From the NCBI GenBank assembly GCA_003254885.1, contig QANT01008049.1, positions 1 to 32,057 of the forward strand: a DNA stretch of 32,057 bases. Reading direction: 5' to 3'. The translations under genes were made by a program, and so were the position numbers. Positions 12,501-22,182 of the stretch are shown here, piece after piece. Below the pieces are notes generated by a model. The model saw only the letters and a list, made by a program, of their open reading frames with translations, was not told the DNA's origin and made no database searches. Origin of the DNA: Purshia tridentata (Eukaryota > Streptophyta > Magnoliopsida > Rosales > Rosaceae). Every line of letters begins with the position of its first letter. Within the stretch, counting starts at the first letter, position 1.

Positions 12501-15446
12501 AAATCAAGATCTAATGAAGTTACTTGAACAAATGCCTCTTGTGCTTAACAACCCATGGAAATTTACAAGTTAAATTTATCAATATGTCTAATGTGAGAAT
12601 ACAAAAGTGGAAAAAAAATCTGACTCACTCTATAGCCGACAGTGAAATAATCTTTGTGCTCAATAACTCCAATCATCTGGATTGCATTGTACCCAGCCTC
12701 CTTTACATAAGGAAGGACCTGTAAGAAAAATATTAGAGTGCAAAATTGAGGAATTTGACTGCCATAAACTTGTATGATATAAGATATAAAAGATTTAAGT
12801 TAATAATGCCACAATCCAGGACTTGCCTTCGCTGTGAAGTCACTGAAAGAAGATACTTTTGGTTCTGATCCACTTATGCCAACATGGCATTCATAAATGC
12901 GCAAGGACTTTGGCACTTTTGGGCGTGCATTTTTCCATTTGTATGCATATTCTGGAGGTGGTTCCCAGTGGATTGCAAATGCTTGCTCTCCATCTGCATC
13001 TGAAGGTAATCAACAGAGTTCAGATGAAGTAAAAGTAATACAACATATCAATATATATTTTGATACATCAGAAAATATTATAAATAGGATGATGATGATG
13101 ATAAGACACCACAAAAGAGAGAGAAAAAAAAAAAAAGCATATGATTGCTAATATGATATTCCTAAAGAAACCAAAAGGACAAATGGACACAGAGAGAGAG
13201 AGAGAGAGAGAGAGTAAGAGTAGTCTACATTGGCCTTGATTGTGCAAAGCATGGATGTAACAGATATCCTAATTACCCGATGCAGATACAAAATAACTCA
13301 CATACGCATTTCGTAAGGAAGTAAAATAGACAATAAATTCTACATAAAGGATCTTCAACAAGCATAATGCTGGACGAACAAATGACTTTGAGCAAAAGCA
13401 AAGCAAATTTTACCTGGTTGCACATAAGTAGCCCAAGCAGGTACTCGTTCCAATGGTCCACTAGGAGTGTTAAAATAGACCCTGTACTTACTCCCATGAG
13501 GAATGCACGGACTGTACTTTTTCAACCATGCCTTCCTTCCTTTACGTGTCTCAAACCAATATGCCAAAGGAGGCTTCTTTGCTCGAAATTTCTCTTGTGA
13601 TACAGGATCAATCACAACATTGAAAATGTCGTACTCTTTTCCATTGTCAATCACATCGTAAGAAGGTAAGTTACTAGGTGGGTCATCTTTGTGCTGCTCT
13701 TTCCATGCTTTATATCTTGTTTGTGCATCTGGTATTTCTTCAAGTTCCTCTAACGTTTGAGGTCCATTAGGCCCAAAAATCTGCTCATATAACTTTGCTG
13801 GTATTTCAAAACGGTTCTTTATAAACCGGTCTTCTCCAGGTTCCCAATACTCATCATTTGCTTTCTTAAAGATTTCTTCGATGGTAACACCACTATCACC
13901 TTTATCATAGTCATCTGTGTAGTTATACTGTTGAAAATAGAGTTCATCTGGTTTTTCTCCATCCCTCAACTTATCCTCAAGAATGATGAACCAGTATCCA
14001 TAATCATCATGGCCAAAATGACCCTCTTTTGCACAGTTCTCCGTTGGGGACCAACCATTGAAATCACCTACCAATGCACAGTAGCGAGCACCTGAATTTG
14101 AAAAACTTATCATACACATATGATCTTCTAGATGGAAATTTCAGACAACATGGTAGTTGGCTCTACAGAAAGATTAGAAAATTAACAAAGGCCCAAGAAA
14201 CAGGTTCTTATCATGGTCCAAACAACTAGTCAAAGACAAGTTGATCAGAATCTGAATAAAGGCCCTGCTTAGGGTCCAGTCAAATAAGATTCGGACAGAG
14301 GAATAATAAGCGCAAGAAAGGTATACGAGATAGATTAATAGAAAAACAAAAGGTAAGAGAAAAAATCGAGGCCATCACAATTTTATCAAGGAAAACTAAT
14401 TGACAGAAGACCAACATTTGAGAATCACAGACAATAAATTAAAAATTTCAATAAGGAAAAAGGGTTTAGGCTTATATCAAACCTGGAGCCCACTCCATAT
14501 AATCCTCTCTATGTTCCGGGTGTCGATGCATACCCAATATCTCAAATCTAGAGGAAAAAGATAACAACAGACTGTAAAACCTCAACCCACCAACTTGGGG
14601 TCAGCTATATGAATACTTTATTTTTGTTTCAACTAATTAAAGTGCACCATAAGCAATTTCATACACAATAAATTGATGCTACAGCATCGACATTTCCACA
14701 AGGATATTGGAATTATTTATTTAATCATTTAAAATAAGAATCCTCTTAATTAAAAAAAATGAGCTTGCAATTTAAAAAATCACACTATCCACTAAACTAA
14801 GATTTGATACACTCGGTTAAACTAAAACAACTGTATATGAAGAGCACTAAAAAACGTGAAAGGGGGAAAAATGGAATTGGAGTTTGGTAGAACAAACCCA
14901 GAAGCCAAATCCCTGAAATTGACGTGACGATTGAAAATTTCATCTGTAAGGTCCTTCAAGGATTTATGTCTGCAAATCAAATATAAATTACAAGTACTTC
15001 ATTATATTCAAAATCTTAAAGGAAAATAGTAAAACTAATCGAATTACGCTTTAAACAATATAACTCACTGTAAATATTACAGACAGTTTCTTTGTTACTA
15101 AGTTTCAAATTTTTCTACTTTCCCACACTTTCTGATCAACCAACCGAGCATGAATCATCTTTATATACCTTTCACGGAGGAACTGAGCAAATTGTTTATG
15201 GGAAATGCCGAGTTTGGTAAGGAACCCAACTGGGTCAACCCCTTTCTCACTGTCCTTCACGCTTTTCTTCTTCCTTGGCTGCTTTTGCTTTTGCTGTTGC
15301 TGTTGCTGTGGTCGGTCTGCAGCTGAGCACACTATCTGTATTCTCTTGGGAAAGGTGATTCTTTGAGGTCTGTTTGGGTGCTGAAACTGTAGAAATGTGC
15401 CGTTTGGATATAGAGAAAACTTGGTTGAAAGTGAAAGAGAAGTCAT
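6545..15446 (-). CDS. SBE3: 1,4-alpha-glucan-branching enzyme 3 (SBE3/BE1/EMB2729 type), plastid, GH13, complete
   Basis: All 21 coding exons join in frame to 2700 nt (899 residues): 15169-15446, 14898-14969, 14483-14547, 13414-14091, 12827-12999, 12629-12718, 12382-12457, 11728-11835, 10805-10895, 10507-10608, 9891-9993, 9200-9337, 9000-9071, 8759-8863, 8326-8403, 8146-8256, 7748-7828, 7545-7649, 7251-7336, 7050-7104, 6545-6577. Order: Ser-rich transit peptide (about 1-40), Q/K-rich linker, [13 protein letters not shown] motif, CBM48-like domain ([11 protein letters not shown]), GH13 barrel, C-terminal beta domain ending RILRI. It matches Arabidopsis At3g20440, an embryo-essential gene, as recalled. 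Barrel region I keeps D486 and H489 (LDIVHSY). Region II reads DGFQFHSL, with H557 where branching enzymes have the nucleophile Asp and Q555 for the usual Arg. Acid/base E611 remains (IAED). Region IV reads ENHNQ, with N681 for Asp. Branching activity is therefore doubtful. Intron 5 is GC-AG. All other introns are GT-AG. Confidence 0.96.
10940..11700. mobile_element. Possible decayed retroelement DNA in SBE3 intron 8
   Basis: This is the largest intron (10896-11727, 832 bp). It contains AATCCCACATTGGTTAGA (about 10974-10991) and GCTTTTGGGTTGGAT (about 11048-11062), phrases that recur in plant LTR retroelement ends, followed by long T-rich runs and GATCCGACCCAACCC (11660-11674). There is no pair of LTRs, primer site or coding remnant, so this is a weak call. 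Confidence 0.25.
12719..12826 (-). other. GC-AG intron in SBE3 (intron 5)
   Basis: Read on the minus strand, exon 5 ends AAG and the intron begins GCAAGT; it ends TTACAG before GTCCTTCC. Joining at these points gives FTAK followed by [11 protein letters not shown], with both exons in frame and family-conserved. No GT alternative keeps the frame and these residues. AAG|GCAAGT is the strong exon-side context typical of genuine GC donors. Confidence 0.9.
13191..13214. repeat. (AG)12 microsatellite in SBE3 intron 4
   Basis: A perfect AG dinucleotide run of 24 bp lies within the intron between exons 4 and 5. It is likely length-polymorphic. Confidence 0.95.
14580..14625. mobile_element. Possible SINE (Au-like) remnant in SBE3 intron 2
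   Basis: CAACTTGGGGTCAGCTATAT at 14591-14610, followed by GAATAC, resembles the conserved stretch TTGGGTCGGCTACATG of plant Au-type SINEs. Only this short block is recognisable. It is a relic at most, and chance similarity cannot be excluded. Confidence 0.35.
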
Positions 15447-15712
15447 GGTGAAGAGTTCAGAGTTGTAGTAGTAGTAGTTGTTGCTGCAGAGAGAAAGAGG
15501 CGGGGAGAGACTGTTGGGTTTTGGGATAAGAAGGCGGGTACTGTGTGTTTTTTTTTAAAGAAAAGAATGAGTACAGTGAGTTCTTTCAGGGATTTAGAGA
15601 GGTTTATGAAATTTTGATTTGAGTCTACTCGGGAACTCGGTCTAATGTACGTTGAGCTTTGACCAATTAATGGGCCGGTTTAGATCAGCCCACTAATATA
15701 GAATATATAAAT
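15447..15712 (-). promoter_or_regulatory. SBE3 5' region, cut off from upstream DNA by a transposon
   Basis: Upstream of the SBE3 ATG there is a repeated TAG/TTG tract, a poly-T run, and a TGGGCC motif at 15671-15676 like the site II elements common in TATA-less housekeeping promoters. No clear TATA box is visible. The foldback element at 15713 begins only 267 bp from the start codon, so the promoter is short or includes the element. Confidence 0.4.
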
Positions 15713-16481
15713 GGCCCAATTTATACCGACTACTATTTACTGCTAAGTTAACTACCCTCTCATTTTTTTCCTTTTTGTCCTTCCAGTAAAAAAAATTTTT
15801 TTTTTCTCTCTTCCTCCTTCCCTCACCGAACCACCCACCCCACCCCACCTAGACGCCGGCGCAACCTTACTCAGCTCTCGCACCACCCCACCCCACCCAA
15901 CCCAGCCACCGGCGCGACCCCACTACACCTTCACCTGTTTACAAACTTTTCGACACTGGCGTGCCGAAATTTTGGTGATTATTCGGCACTCTATTGTCAA
16001 ACGTAGGCAGTGTTTTCGGTAAGCAACCACCGAATAGAGGTATTTTACCGAACATATTACTTATATTTAGTCATAAGCTGTCAAACCTTTCTATATTTTT
16101 CAATAGCATATTACTGAATGGGTTTGGAGAGAGGTGCTGGCTGGGGGTGGAGTCGCGCGATAGTTGGGTTGGGAGGGAGTGGGGTCGTGGTGGCTGGGTT
16201 GGGTGGAGATGAGGTCGCGCAAAAGAGAGAGAGAGAGAAAGGGGGTGGGTCGGGCCAGTGGCTAGGTTGGGTGGGTTGGGGTGGCGCAACAGCTGGATGG
16301 GGCCGCGCCGACNGCGCCGACGTCTGGGTAGGGTGGGGTGGGGGTGGGTGGTTCGATGAGGGAGGGAGGAAGAGATAGTTTGTTTTTTTTTTTTTACTAG
16401 AGGGGCAAAAAGGGAAAAAAAATGAGAGGGTGGTCAACTCTATAGCAAAGAGTGGTCGGTATAGCCTGAGCCTATATAAAT
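15704..16481. mobile_element. Foldback Mutator-like element A, 760 bp (15713-16472), with 9-bp target duplication
   Basis: TATATAAAT occurs at 15704-15712 and 16473-16481, exactly flanking the element. The left end GGCCCAATTTATACCGAC is complementary to the right end, which reads inward as GGCTCAGGCTATACCGAC. The inverted arms run about 330 bp each: a tract with CTACCCTCTCATTTTTT at left mirrored by AAAATGAGAGGGTGGTC at right, then GC-rich CCACCCC/GGGTGGG stretches with GCGCGAC motifs. The middle holds TTTCGGT...ACCGAAT at 16014-16035. A 9-bp target site and long terminal inverted repeats are hallmarks of Mutator-like elements. There is no transposase, so it is non-autonomous. The right arm has the window's only ambiguous base (16313). 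Confidence 0.9.
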
Positions 16482-17289
16482 ATACACGTCCAAGTTACAA
16501 GCTGAGTCGACCAGTTAGTAGTGGGATCGAACCTTTGACAAATTGACATCACTTTTTACTTAAAAGAAAATTATTTTATAACTGTAGTAACAGCATGTAG
16601 TGTAATTGTGTAAATAAAATTACATAGAGGTTTTACCGTTGTAGAAAGTATGAAAGTAATTATTAATTGAGTGGACCCACAAACAAGCATAAGTACATGA
16701 ATTTTGGATTAGGCCTGAATTTAGTGGATACAATTTGTTTTATAGCTTAACCAAACTAAAATCAAATTTTTTATTCATTTTTCAGCAAAGGCAGTTTTCC
16801 CAAAAGTTTGGCTTTGGACTCTTGTAGTTGGGAGATGAGTTTGTTGACAAAGTTTATTTGTGGAGCAACATGCACTTTGAATCTGGATAAGTCTCTTAGA
16901 GACGTCTTTAAAATGAAGTTTCGATTGCAGCAACCACATAAAAAAGTTTCATACATAAGCTCTGTAAGAATGATTTTATAATTAAAATACGAAAGATTTT
17001 GTAGTACATGATAAACGTTACAAGCTACATCAATTACAGACGCCACATTACCGAGTGTGAGTTAGTGTTCGAACGCTCAACTCTTACTCACAGTGCAATG
17101 TGGACGTCTGCATTCGAACATTTTTCTGAGCTTCATATGACCTACTATATAATAAACGCACATTTGTGGATCAATATATAAAATATAATAAAGGTCATGA
17201 GCGAATGACAGTTATGAAACCTATGATACAAACTTCGCCGAGACCGATAAATACATTGCATCAAGGTCAAGGGCAAGGGCTGGAAGATA
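16482..17289. other. Intergenic region between element A and the PLPBP 3' end
   Basis: AT-rich; a 91-codon minus-strand frame at 16771-17046 shows no recognisable domain. A near-palindrome around 17057-17092 (GTGAGT ... TTCGAA ... ACTCAC) is present. The part next to 17290 is probably the 3' untranslated region of the PLPBP gene. Confidence 0.45.
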
Positions 17290-20027
17290 CTAATGTGGTT
17301 GTTTCTTTGCATATTCCCTTGGCCCAAATATGGTGGATCCAACTCTGACATTGGTGCTGCCCAATTCAATCTGCAGGTATCAAGAGTGTTAATCTCTCTA
17401 TTAATGTCAAGCGCAGTTAAGGGATAAGAATTGCAACGCACGTTTAAAGAACATAAGAGCAATGGAAAATGCATGTCTTATGAGTTCTGAAAATGATTTA
17501 ATCCAAGATCCATGCGATTATCCGTCCACAAAATTTCAAAGCGCAGGATATAAGTATCTCATAAAGCTCCCCAGAGCCTAGGCATTTATAAAATGCTACC
17601 AATGCGTCTGCTAAATATTTCATTGATTCCCTCCTCAAGCTGGTTCTTCAAAATTACAATTTAAATAACCATGAAGGTCTATGTCTTCAGGGAACCATTG
17701 TATGAACCAAGCATTACTGAGCGGAACATTTAGAATATGTTCAGATTTTCACAGGTTATGCTTCTTTAAGGTGTACAAAGGATACAGCAACAACTGTCAT
17801 CCACATGGAAAATATGGCATTTCATACCGCTTGCTCAAAGTCACCAGACATGCCCATTGACAGCTCACAGTGCTCCTCTGCCATACCAAGTGCTTTGCAG
17901 ACCTCAGTTCTACACTTTGATAGCATCTGTTGAATTACAAGATATGAAAACTAAGCAAGTTTATTAACAACAGGAAAACAGGGGAAAAACAAAAGAAATA
18001 TAAAAAGAAAAAACAATATAAATGAAACTACAGTAATAGGCATTTCCAGCACTAAATGGATATTCCACCAGCCACTGTAGCCAAGGTGATACTATACTAG
18101 TACTTCTCCCTGTTAATAAAGCAACGTCTTAAGTCCAACCCACAACCGGGTTAGGGACTGAGAGGAGAAAGGTTACCTATAAATTGCATAGCCTACAAAT
18201 TACAATTTCATTCCAGGAAAAAAAGGCATTGAGTGGATATGAAATGATTCATTCTATTTTAAATATAAATTAATAGAATTGAAGATATGGAAGACACTTA
18301 GAGCATGTGATTTTTGACTGTTTGTTAGACGGAGCCTATATTGAATGCTTTGAGAAACAAGAGCCAAAATATGTCTTTGTATGCAGTTTCCATGCACCCC
18401 ATTATGCAAGTACAAAAATTACCCTAAAGTTCTCTGGAGTTGATGTATAATCTGGCATCCCTATCGTCATTAAGCCAGAAAGCTGTAGATTTGGGCACCG
18501 CAATTTGACATGTTTCGCAAGTTCAACACAACCAGAAGGATCAACACCAGATTTTGCTGCGAAAAATGATGGAGAAACACATGAAGTAGGTGAGGTGCGG
18601 CAAATTACAATATAACCCAGAATTACGGGAAAGAGATTGAATTCAATATTAAGAAAGCATATGACCCTTCTTTCTGCATGTGACCAACTATCAAAAATAT
18701 CTTGACTACGGATAGGGTTAACTGCCTTAGCAAGCAGCATGAGTTCAAATTCAGTTCTTGAGGCCACACAAAAATCAAAACGTTGTTGATTGGTATGGAA
18801 CACATATAAATATGGAGAAGTGAGATGATATAGTTACTAAACTTAAGCATTTAGGTTGTGTTCTTGGGATGAAATACCATGTGTTGAATTTAATAATGTT
18901 TACATTAAAAACCACAAAATTAATTGAGGGGAAACATACTCTTATGCAGCTAAAAGGGGAGCAGGGAACAGAAAGGTTCAAACAACTTCAATGCCCCTGA
19001 TATCCCACTAATGCTCAATTAATCAACATTGATTGGTTAGTGCAGGAACAAGTGATGATTTTGAAATTACTCACATACTTCTCCACTTGTATTTACTTGG
19101 ACTAAAACCTTCAAAGGATTTCTTCCAAGGTTTGAAACTGCACGGTCAAGATGATTTGCAATCTGTGGATTATAAAGACAAAGTAACACATTATCATTGT
19201 GACTGATAACATTAGAATAACTTCAGTTCAATGATTAATCAACTGAAAGCTATGACTTTTCATGAGATGTTAGTATGTTACCAGTAATTTTGTTTGAAAT
19301 ACAATTACATGAATTTCCTTCAAATAAAAATTACAGAAAACAAATCATTACCTTCAGCAAATAAAACAGATATTGAACTTTTCTTTACCTTCTCATTGCC
19401 TACACCCTCAACAAAAGCCAGATTCGGGACTCCAGCTGCATATAGTAACAATCAATGTCTTAGCTCTCATAAGATGATCATGAAGTTAACAATCTGCAAC
19501 ATTGCTTAAATTTTGCCTAATTTATCCTCTAATTCTCCCCACATTACAGTCTAATCTGATTCATTCCATTCCATTGTTCATTTCAGCAACCAAACATTTG
19601 GGTCCTATTAAAAGTAGATAAATTTTCAGAAAATCATTAAAATTTAAATACAACATCATACCCAGAAGCGATTTGACTTTGTTGCTCTGCAAGTGCCCAA
19701 CAAAATGCCACTCTATGTCTTCAGGAAGCTGCAGACTCACACAAGTTCACTAGCTCAATTAAACGCTGCGGTTATAGAGAGAGAGCGACAGAGACAGAGA
19801 CAGACCTGAGGAGCTTTTTCGAGGAATTCCTGGACGTAGTTCTCGCCAAAACAACGGTGGCCGGCGTCGTAGACTTGGCGGATGAGAGAAACGGGCTTTG
19901 TCTTCGACACGGCCACGACCCGCACCTGGCCCGGATTCCGGCCCGAACGTTCTGCGGCCTGCCCCACTCGAAGCATGACCGACCGGAGCGCTGATACGGA
20001 GGCGTTTTCGACAGCTGACGCAGCCAT
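17290..20027 (-). CDS. PLPBP: Pyridoxal phosphate homeostasis protein (YggS/PROSC/PLPBP family), complete
   Basis: A PLP-binding, single-domain alanine-racemase-fold protein that buffers free vitamin B6 cofactor; not known to be a catalytic enzyme. Seven exons join in frame to 738 nt (245 residues): 19806-20027, 19662-19728, 19389-19435, 19075-19162, 18423-18556, 17828-17926, 17290-17370. Family motifs in order: VVAVSKTKP with the PLP lysine at K42, [106 protein letters not shown]. Length equals that of plant and bacterial relatives, and no transit peptide is obvious, which suggests a cytosolic protein. Exon 1 is GC-rich compared with the rest. Exon 4 ends at a GTGAGT donor; an overlapping GTATGT four bases earlier would shift the frame. 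The ATG at 20025-20027 is preferred because it gives the family's N-terminus. Confidence 0.96.
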
Positions 20028-21431
20028 GCAAAGGGTGTTTGGAATCTGGACCGTTAATCCGTTATACTTCCAGTTGCTGGGTTTCTTCTTCTTGGGCCTT
20101 CGTTGTGGTTTTTATGAAGTTCCCGTGGTATTTTGGTGAATATGAAATGTCAAAACGTAGGGCCATTGGTTTCTTCTTCCCGGACCTTTTAGTTGTGGTC
20201 TCTATTTGCACCCATCATCACTCATCAACAAGTATCTAATTTTCTCTGTATTATAAAGCTTTATTAATATACTGTATAACTGTATAAACTGTAAAGTATA
20301 TTATTTGAAAGTCCATTTTACAGCCATTAATAATAAATAAATCTATTTAAAATATTGCAATGATAAATAAATTCACTTTTTGACAGTTATTTTTACGTTA
20401 TAATGCGAATGGGTAATCTTAAATTTTGTATTTTATGTTAGTTTCATTAGTTTTAACATATTTATTTATGTAATAAAAGATATAAGGTATATCTAGAAGT
20501 ATTATTTTTTTATAGTTTCATATAATTACGGTTGCACATTAACAATTATTGACATTTCAGATGGTAGAAATTGCTGAATACTCGATGAAGAATCGAGTAC
20601 CCAGTATAGTTCACTGAGCACTTAGTGAGTTTTGTGTTATGCGCATTTCATTAAAATGGGCTGGGCTGGGCTAGAAGCACATTATAGCATAATTGATATT
20701 CACTTATATTACTATATACTTTAGGGACTTTAACTCATATCAATTTTATTTCTGAATTTATTTTCAAAAATGGGAGAATTACGAATAAAATTTTAGTTTT
20801 TATAGTCATTAACAACTACATCCAAATGAGAGAAATCATGCACAAAATAGTTTAGATCTCTAAAATTAAACATTTTGTGTCAATGTTGATACGTCAACAC
20901 GAAGTTCATATCATGCCAAACTTGAAAGGCGGGAAAGTATATTCTTAAAAAGTTGTTCTAACAAGTACATCAAGATCAAGTATATATCTTAACCATTCAT
21001 AGTTTGGATAATAAAGCTAAAGTGAAAAGGGAAATAAGAATAAATTTGGATCCTCTCTCTCAATACAATATCTTGACAATCTATGGTTTTTAATCAAGAA
21101 ATTTAAGAATTGTTCTACCTTGTTTAAGGTTTATCAATAGTTGTTTCGGTTAGGGTCATGTTGAACTTTCGTCATATGATACCTCCTATGCATTATAAAT
21201 AAATAAATAAATCCCTCACCCACTTAAATATCTCTTTGTGTAATTGTAACACACTTTGTTCATAATGGAAATACAACCAAGTATCGAGCTCCAACAATAG
21301 TAAACCCTCAAAGTACTCATTGGATTTCTAATTGACACAACTTAGATTATAAACTAAAAACTGACAAGGTAAAAAAATGAATTAAGTCCAATGACTCTAG
21401 ATTCGTGAGCGACAATTTAAATTTTGGTATA
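20028..21431. other. PLPBP promoter and AT-rich intergenic DNA
   Basis: The first 200 bp upstream of PLPBP contain TGGGCC at 20093-20098 (site II-like) and pyrimidine tracts; no clear TATA box is seen. Beyond about 20250 the sequence is AT-rich without a recognisable gene or RNA. Confidence 0.45.
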
Positions 21432-21675
21432 TTTCCTAATGGGTCAGGCTATTCCAACTATTCTGAATTATTAAATTGATTACTTTTGAGCCATTCAATA
21501 ATAGTTTACCGAAATATTTGTGTTATTTCGGTGATCAACTACCGAATTCTTTTGTATATTTGTATCATTTAATAATAATTTACTGAAATAACACAAATAT
21601 TTCAATAGTCTAATGATCCAAAAGTGGTTAATTTAGTGATTCAAGATAGTTGGAATAGTCTAGACCTTTTCTAAT
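21432..21675. mobile_element. Foldback Mutator-like MITE B, 226 bp (21441-21666)
   Basis: The ends are complementary: the left reads GGGTCAGGCTATTCCAACTA and the right, inverted, AGGTCTAGACTATTCCAACT, with pairing continuing through TTAAATTGATTACTTTTG. The flanks TTTCCTAAT (21432-21440) and TTTTCTAAT (21667-21675) are a 9-bp target duplication with one mismatch. The inner motif TTTCGGT...ACCGAAT lies at 21526-21547. The terminal sequence resembles the right end of element A (GGCTCAGGCTATACCGAC). It ends 78 bp beyond the b561 stop codon and so may be part of that gene's 3' untranslated region. Confidence 0.85.
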
Positions 21676-21743
21676 TAACCAAAAAAGAAAAAGAAAGAAC
21701 TGGGCCGTATAAATGGGATCGGCAAGGCTTGAGATGGACTAAG

Positions 21744-22148
21744 TTATGTTTTATCAGATGGTGCGCCTTTTGGTGGTGGGCTGGTGTCCAACGAGGATTG
21801 AGATGAGTTAGGTTGACGAGTCAGTCGCTTAGTTTTTGATTTTGCCATTAAGAATTTAGTCCAAGTAAAAAACTCGAAGCCCAATGCAACCAGACCAACG
21901 AGCACAATGACTCCAATGTAAGCCCATAGCCAGGTTTTGTCTGGCTTCAAAATTCCAATGCCATGGAATATGTTCACTGAGATCACAGCCAGCAATGCAT
22001 ACCCCAGAAAATGGTGGTACATGTCCCAGTATTTGCGATATTCATCAGTTGGCGCGGGCCTTAAACGCAGAGCAAGCATCTGTAAAACGACATGAAACAG
22101 TGCCAACCTTCTATGATTGCACACCAAAAGTGGAAATCATACACGCAC

Positions 22149-22182
<34 letters not shown>

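Noticed and set aside
16071..16437. Pro/His- and Gly/Trp-rich open frames on both strands
   Set aside because: They arise from the GC-rich inverted arms of foldback element A and contain the ambiguous base; no real protein character.
16771..17046. 91-codon minus-strand frame
   Set aside because: No domain, unusual composition for a secreted or cytosolic protein, and no promoter or splice context.
19759..20139. Alternative frames over PLPBP exon 1 on both strands
   Set aside because: Shadows of a GC-rich exon; the family-matching frame starts at 20027.
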